A DNA stretch of 8,813 nucleotides. Origin: Jiangellaceae bacterium. GTDB taxonomy: Bacteria > Actinomycetota > Actinomycetes > Jiangellales > Jiangellaceae. Below, one piece after another: positions 5,611 through 8,813 of the stretch (positions are counted from its first letter, which is position 1; every line of letters begins with the position of its first letter). Made by a program: the position numbers and the translations under genes. Under the pieces are notes generated by a model. That model ran no database searches and was not told where the DNA came from. It worked only from the letters and a program-made list of their open reading frames with translations. The stretch spans positions 1 to 8,813 of the forward strand of contig JASLBX010000170.1 of assembly GCA_030146385.1 (NCBI GenBank), read 5' to 3'.

Positions 5611-6702
5611 ATGAATTCCTTGCTCCGCTCCCGCCGCGCCCGCTGGGCGGTGCCGACCGTGGCGATCGCCGCGGTGGCGGCGGCCGTCGGCGGTGGTGCG
5701 CTGCTCGCCGGCGCGTCGTCGCCCTCGCTCCCCGAGAAGTCCGCTGCCGAGCTGCTCGCCGACATGCACAACGCGGAGAAGCAGCCATTCTCCGGGACGC
5801 TCGTCCAGACGTCCCGCCTCGGGCTCCCCGACCTGCCGGCCCTAGAGGGTGACGACCACACCACGAGCCTGCTGTCGATGCTGACCGGGTCGAACACGGC
5901 GCGTGTCTGGTACGTCAGCCCCCAACAGGTGCGGTTCGCGCTGATGGGCGCGTTCGACGAGACGAACGTGATCAGGGACGGCAGCGACCTCTGGATCTGG
6001 TACAGCTCCGAGAACACGGCCGACCACTTGACGCTGCCACCTGCCTTCACCCTCCCCGAGGCGGCCGCCACGGCCAAGACACCGATCACACCCGCCGACG
6101 CGGCCGAGCACATGCTGGACGAACTCGACGACAGCACCGAGATCACGGTGGACGGGACGGCCGAGGTCGCCGGTCGCGCCGCCTACGAGCTGGTCATCGG
6201 CCCACGTGACGACCGGTCGTTGATCGAAGACGTGCGCGTCGCCGTCGACGCCGACACCTCGATGCCGCTGCGCTTCGAGATAAACGGGCGCGATGGCGGC
6301 GACCCGGCATTCGAGGTCGGGTTCACGTCGGTCACGTTCAGTGAGCCGTCCGCCGACGTCTTCCGGTTCAACCCGCCGGAAGGCGCCACGGTCACCGAAC
6401 GCAACCTGTTCGACCTGATGGACCTGGACAAGGGCCCCGCGCTGACGGACCCGCCCGAAGTGCACGGCGAGAGCTGGACGTCCGTCATCGTCCTTGACGC
6501 GGTGGCCGTACCTGAGGGCGACGACAGCGGATTGGTCGACGCCCTGTTGAGCGCTGGCACCCGAGTCGAGGGCAGCTACGGCTCCGGGACTCTGTACGAG
6601 ACCGCCCTGGTCTCCGCTCTGTGGCTGGACGACGGGACGCTGCTGGTCGGCGCCGTCACGCCGGACGTCCTCGAAGAGACTGCCGAGGGGCTCGACCCAT
6701 GA
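5611..6702 (+). CDS. Exported RseB/LolA-like two-domain protein
   Basis: A 363-residue exported protein. The N-terminus has positive residues (RSRRAR) and a hydrophobic core at about 13-35 ending LLAGASS; there is no lipobox cysteine, so it is either secreted by signal peptidase I or membrane anchored. Residues about 45-265 resemble the LolA/RseB half-barrel fold as seen in actinomycete sorting-like proteins: SAAELLADMHNAEKQPFSGTLVQTS, then GSNTARVWYVSPQQVRFAL, DLWIWYSSENTA and VFRFNPPEGATV. A second small domain at about 288-358 contains GSYGSGTLYETALVSALWLDDGTLLVGAVTP, a layout like the C-terminal domain of RseB/MucB. These folds bind acyl chains of lipids or lipoproteins; Gram-positive cells lack the Lol pathway, so a sensing or lipid-handling role outside the membrane is my inference. 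Its stop overlaps the ABC ATPase start by 4 bp. Confidence 0.85.
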   Translation: MNSLLRSRRARWAVPTVAIAAVAAAVGGGALLAGASSPSLPEKSAAELLADMHNAEKQPFSGTLVQTSRLGLPDLPALEGDDHTTSLLSMLTGSNTARVWYVSPQQVRFALMGAFDETNVIRDGSDLWIWYSSENTADHLTLPPAFTLPEAAATAKTPITPADAAEHMLDELDDSTEITVDGTAEVAGRAAYELVIGPRDDRSLIEDVRVAVDADTSMPLRFEINGRDGGDPAFEVGFTSVTFSEPSADVFRFNPPEGATVTERNLFDLMDLDKGPALTDPPEVHGESWTSVIVLDAVAVPEGDDSGLVDALLSAGTRVEGSYGSGTLYETALVSALWLDDGTLLVGAVTPDVLEETAEGLDP

Positions 6703-7685
6703 CCACCGTCGTAACCCGGCCCAGCGCGGCCCGCGTATCCGCACCGAGCCCGTCCGACGCCGTGCTACGCACCGACGGACTCACCAAGCAGTTCCCGGGC
6801 GGCCAGGTGGCCGTCGACGGGCTCAACCTGTCAGTGCCGGCCGGGTCGGTGTTCGGATTCCTCGGGCCGAACGGCTCGGGCAAGACCACGACGATCCGCA
6901 TGCTGCTCGGCCTCATCGCGCCGACCGAAGGATCTTTCGAGCTGCTCGGCCGCCCGATGCCTGACTCCGCCGCCCAGGTGCTCCCTCAAGTGGGCGCGCT
7001 CATCGAGGGCCCGGCGTTTTACCCGTACCTGTCCGGACGCGACAACCTGCTGCGCCTCGACGCCGCCGACCGGACGGTGGGCGGACGCGGCGCCCGCCAG
7101 CGGGTCGACGAGGCGCTCGACCGGGTGGGCCTGGCCGCGGCGGCTACCAAGCGGTACCGCGCCTACTCGCTCGGTATGCGCCAGCGGCTGGGCCTGGCGG
7201 CGGCTCTGCTGCGTCCGCGCGAGCTCCTGGTGCTGGACGAGCCGACAAACGGGCTCGACCCGCAGGGCACCCGAGAGGTGAGGGCCATCATCCGGGACGT
7301 CGGGGCCGGCGGCACGACGGTGTTCCTGTCGTCGCACCTGCTCAGCGAGGTCGAGCAGGTGTGCAGCCACGTCGGCGTCATGAACCACGGGCGGCTGATC
7401 TTCTCCGGCGAGCTGGGCGAGCTCCGCCAGGCGGCCGGAACGCGCGTCCGGGTCGATACCCCACGCCCCGCGGCGGCGGCGGCTGTGCTGCACCAGCGCG
7501 GTACCAGCGAGCCGGACATCCGGGCCAACGGTGTCGTCGCTGATGTGGGCGAGGCCGACGCCGAGCAGCTTGTCGAGGCTCTGGTGGCCGCCGGCGTCCC
7601 CGTCCGGCAGTTCGTCCTCGAGCAGCCGGACCTGGAGGACGTGTTCGTCGAGCTGACCGGGGAGGGCTTCGATGTCGACCAGTGA
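6699..7685 (+). CDS. ABC transporter ATP-binding protein (BcrA/DrrA/CcmA-like)
   Basis: A 328-residue ATPase of the drug, peptide or lipid export type. After an 18-residue low-complexity start, it shows Walker A GPNGSGKTT (Lys62), Q-loop Gln97 in VLPQVGALIE, the signature YSLGMRQRLGLA (about 156-167; this subfamily's variant of LSGGQ), Walker B LLVLDEPTNGLD (Asp180, Glu181) and the H-loop SSHLLSEV (His213). An accessory domain of about 90 residues follows at about 235-328, usual for ATPases paired with ABC-2 permeases. The frame is open from 6621, but the ATG at 6699 has GAGGGG eight bases upstream and overlaps the preceding stop as ATGA, so I chose it. It overlaps the permease gene by 14 bp. 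It should power the membrane partner encoded next; the cargo is unknown. Confidence 0.95.
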   Translation: MTTVVTRPSAARVSAPSPSDAVLRTDGLTKQFPGGQVAVDGLNLSVPAGSVFGFLGPNGSGKTTTIRMLLGLIAPTEGSFELLGRPMPDSAAQVLPQVGALIEGPAFYPYLSGRDNLLRLDAADRTVGGRGARQRVDEALDRVGLAAAATKRYRAYSLGMRQRLGLAAALLRPRELLVLDEPTNGLDPQGTREVRAIIRDVGAGGTTVFLSSHLLSEVEQVCSHVGVMNHGRLIFSGELGELRQAAGTRVRVDTPRPAAAAAVLHQRGTSEPDIRANGVVADVGEADAEQLVEALVAAGVPVRQFVLEQPDLEDVFVELTGEGFDVDQ

Positions 7686-8547
7686 CGCCCTGGTGCTGGA
7701 CGGCGCCCAGGTGGCGGTCGCTGACCGGCCGAGCCGGGTCGGCGCCCGTTTCCTGCGTTCGGAGCTGCGGCTGGTGTTCCGGAGGCGGCGCAACCTCGCC
7801 ATGCTGGGCGTGCTGGCCGCGGCGCCGATCCTGTTGGGCATCATCGTCCGGTTGTCCTCGCCCGCCGCTGGAGAGGGCCCGCCACTGCTGAACCAGGTGA
7901 CCCAGAACGGGTTCTTCCTCGGCCTGGCCTCGCTCGTATTCGCATCCCCCCTGTTCCTGCCGATGGTGATGGCCGTCGTGTCCGGCGACTCGGTGGCCGG
8001 CGAGGCGAGCAACGGGACGTTGCGGAACCTCCTGGTGGTTCCCACTGGACGTACGCGTCTGCTGCTGGTGAAGTACGCCGGGGTCGTGGCGTACGCACTG
8101 GCGTGCATCGGCGTGATCGTTGTCAGCGGTCTGATCACCGGCTGGATCCTGTTCCCTGCCGGCGACGTCGTGCTGCTGTCCGGAGCGCCCGTGGGTCTGG
8201 TGGAGGCGCTGGGCCGGGCCGGTCTCGTCGTGCTCTACATGTCCGCCATGCTGGCGACGCTCGGTGCGATCGGCCTGTTCTTCTCGACGCTGACCGAGGT
8301 TCCCATGGGCGCGATGGCGTCCACCGTGACCGTGGCAGTCGTGAGCCAGATTCTGGACGCGATCCCCCAGGTCGAGGTGATCCACGAGTACCTGCACGCG
8401 CACTGGTGGATGGCGTTCATGGACCTGCTGCGCGAGCCGATGCTGCTGGAGAACGTGGGCAGAGGGTTGGTCGTGTCAGCGGCGTACGTCGTGGTGTTCG
8501 GTTCGCTGGCCTGGGCCCGGCTCACCACGAAGGACGTCACGTCGTGA
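7672..8547 (+). CDS. ABC-2 type transporter permease
   Basis: A 291-residue membrane protein that forms the channel for the ATPase encoded just upstream. A cytoplasmic N-terminal arm of about 40 residues with RSELRLVFRRRRN precedes six hydrophobic segments near 41-61, 81-104, 135-162, 181-204, 210-230 and 264-284. Between segments 2 and 3 lies DSVAGEASNGTLRNLLVVPTGR, the conserved cytoplasmic coupling stretch of ABC-2 permeases. A long external loop with EYLHAHWWMAFMD precedes the last segment. The start ATG has GGAGGG 5 bases upstream and lies within the end of the ATPase gene, indicating coupled translation. Exporters of this layout move antibiotics, lipids or peptides, and next to a two-component system they often provide self-protection. 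The cargo cannot be read from sequence. The stop overlaps the Nudix gene start by 4 bp (GTGA). Confidence 0.93.
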   Translation: MSTSDALVLDGAQVAVADRPSRVGARFLRSELRLVFRRRRNLAMLGVLAAAPILLGIIVRLSSPAAGEGPPLLNQVTQNGFFLGLASLVFASPLFLPMVMAVVSGDSVAGEASNGTLRNLLVVPTGRTRLLLVKYAGVVAYALACIGVIVVSGLITGWILFPAGDVVLLSGAPVGLVEALGRAGLVVLYMSAMLATLGAIGLFFSTLTEVPMGAMASTVTVAVVSQILDAIPQVEVIHEYLHAHWWMAFMDLLREPMLLENVGRGLVVSAAYVVVFGSLAWARLTTKDVTS

Positions 8548-8813
8548 ACGTCGAGCTGGATTACGTGCCGTGTGTCGGGGCGGTGGTTCTGGACGCTGAT
8601 GGCCGGCTGTTGCTGGTGCGGCGGGCGCGTCCACCGGCGACTGGCACGTGGTCGTTGCCCGGCGGCCGGGTCGAGGCCGGTGAGGACGACGGGGCGGCGG
8701 TGGTCCGCGAGGTGCGCGAGGAGACCGGGCTGGACGTAGCCGCCGGCGAACTGGTCGGGACGGTCGAGCGCAGCCCGGGTGCGGGCATTGTCTATGTGAT
8801 CAACGATTACGCG
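8544..8813 (+). CDS. Nudix hydrolase, N-terminal part (cut by window end)
   Basis: Ninety codons are visible, starting at a GTG that overlaps the permease stop (GTGA). The frame stays open to the last base. The product begins with a strand PCVGAVVLDADGRLLLVRRARPPATGTWSLPGG, which is typical for MutT-like enzymes. It then has a perfect Nudix box, GGRVEAGEDDGAAVVREVREETGL, matching GX5EX7REUXEEXGU with all metal-binding glutamates. These enzymes cleave nucleoside diphosphates linked to another group, using Mg2+. Candidates include oxidised dNTPs, ADP-ribose or similar; the missing C-terminal part would be needed to choose. Tight coupling to an ABC exporter gene suggests it belongs to the same operon, though a functional link is not shown. 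Confidence 0.93.
   Translation, partial: MNVELDYVPCVGAVVLDADGRLLLVRRARPPATGTWSLPGGRVEAGEDDGAAVVREVREETGLDVAAGELVGTVERSPGAGIVYVINDYA

Noticed and set aside
6621..6698. Extension of the ABC ATPase to a start at 6621
   Set aside because: It would overlap the exported-protein gene by 82 bases with an arginine/glycine-rich tail that looks like out-of-frame translation; the ATG at 6699 has a good ribosome site and ATGA coupling.
6831..8138. 435-codon minus-strand frame opposite the ABC genes
   Set aside because: Long antisense frame typical of high-GC DNA; composition is rich in Arg, Pro and Gly with no motif, whereas the plus strand carries clear ABC motifs.

Overview
The window is high-GC DNA with dense, overlapping genes, GTG as well as ATG starts, and protein families typical of Actinomycetota. 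The DUF6758 protein and the surrounding PHP / MarC / RecB-like gene order also point to an actinomycete, although genus cannot be fixed from the sequence alone. I found no rRNA, tRNA, CRISPR array or complete insertion sequence.

Left part (1-3193). The 3' end of an HATPase_c-type ATP-binding protein gene (+) runs into the window. Its stop codon directly abuts the stop of a convergent, tightly packed four-gene minus-strand operon. In transcription order that operon is: a DUF6758 zinc-ribbon protein, a PHP-domain phosphoesterase, a MarC-family membrane protein and a RecB-like Fe-S nuclease. Junctions are 0 or 4 bp, so the four genes are probably translationally coupled. A common job for the four proteins is not established.

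Middle (3194-3417). A 224-bp non-coding stretch holds a MITE-like element of 134 bp, bounded by perfect 16-bp terminal inverted repeats. Inside it are further copies of the same TCACCTGATCGT core in alternating orientation, able to form two hairpins. It separates the DUF6758 operon from the next minus-strand operon.

Right part (3418-8813). A two-component system (OmpR-type response regulator, then a HAMP-containing sensor kinase, 11 bp overlap) is divergently transcribed from a plus-strand operon. That operon encodes an exported RseB/LolA-like protein, an ABC ATPase, an ABC-2 permease and a Nudix hydrolase cut by the window end; all plus-strand junctions overlap by 4 to 14 bp. The 128-bp divergent control region carries two 19-bp bipartite boxes (8-3-8 direct repeats, half-site close to CTCAGGG/CTCAGGC), one on each strand. 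They are good candidates for the binding sites of the adjacent response regulator. My reading is a self-contained cell-envelope sensing and response module: kinase and regulator control an export pump plus a secreted two-domain lipid- or stress-binding protein.
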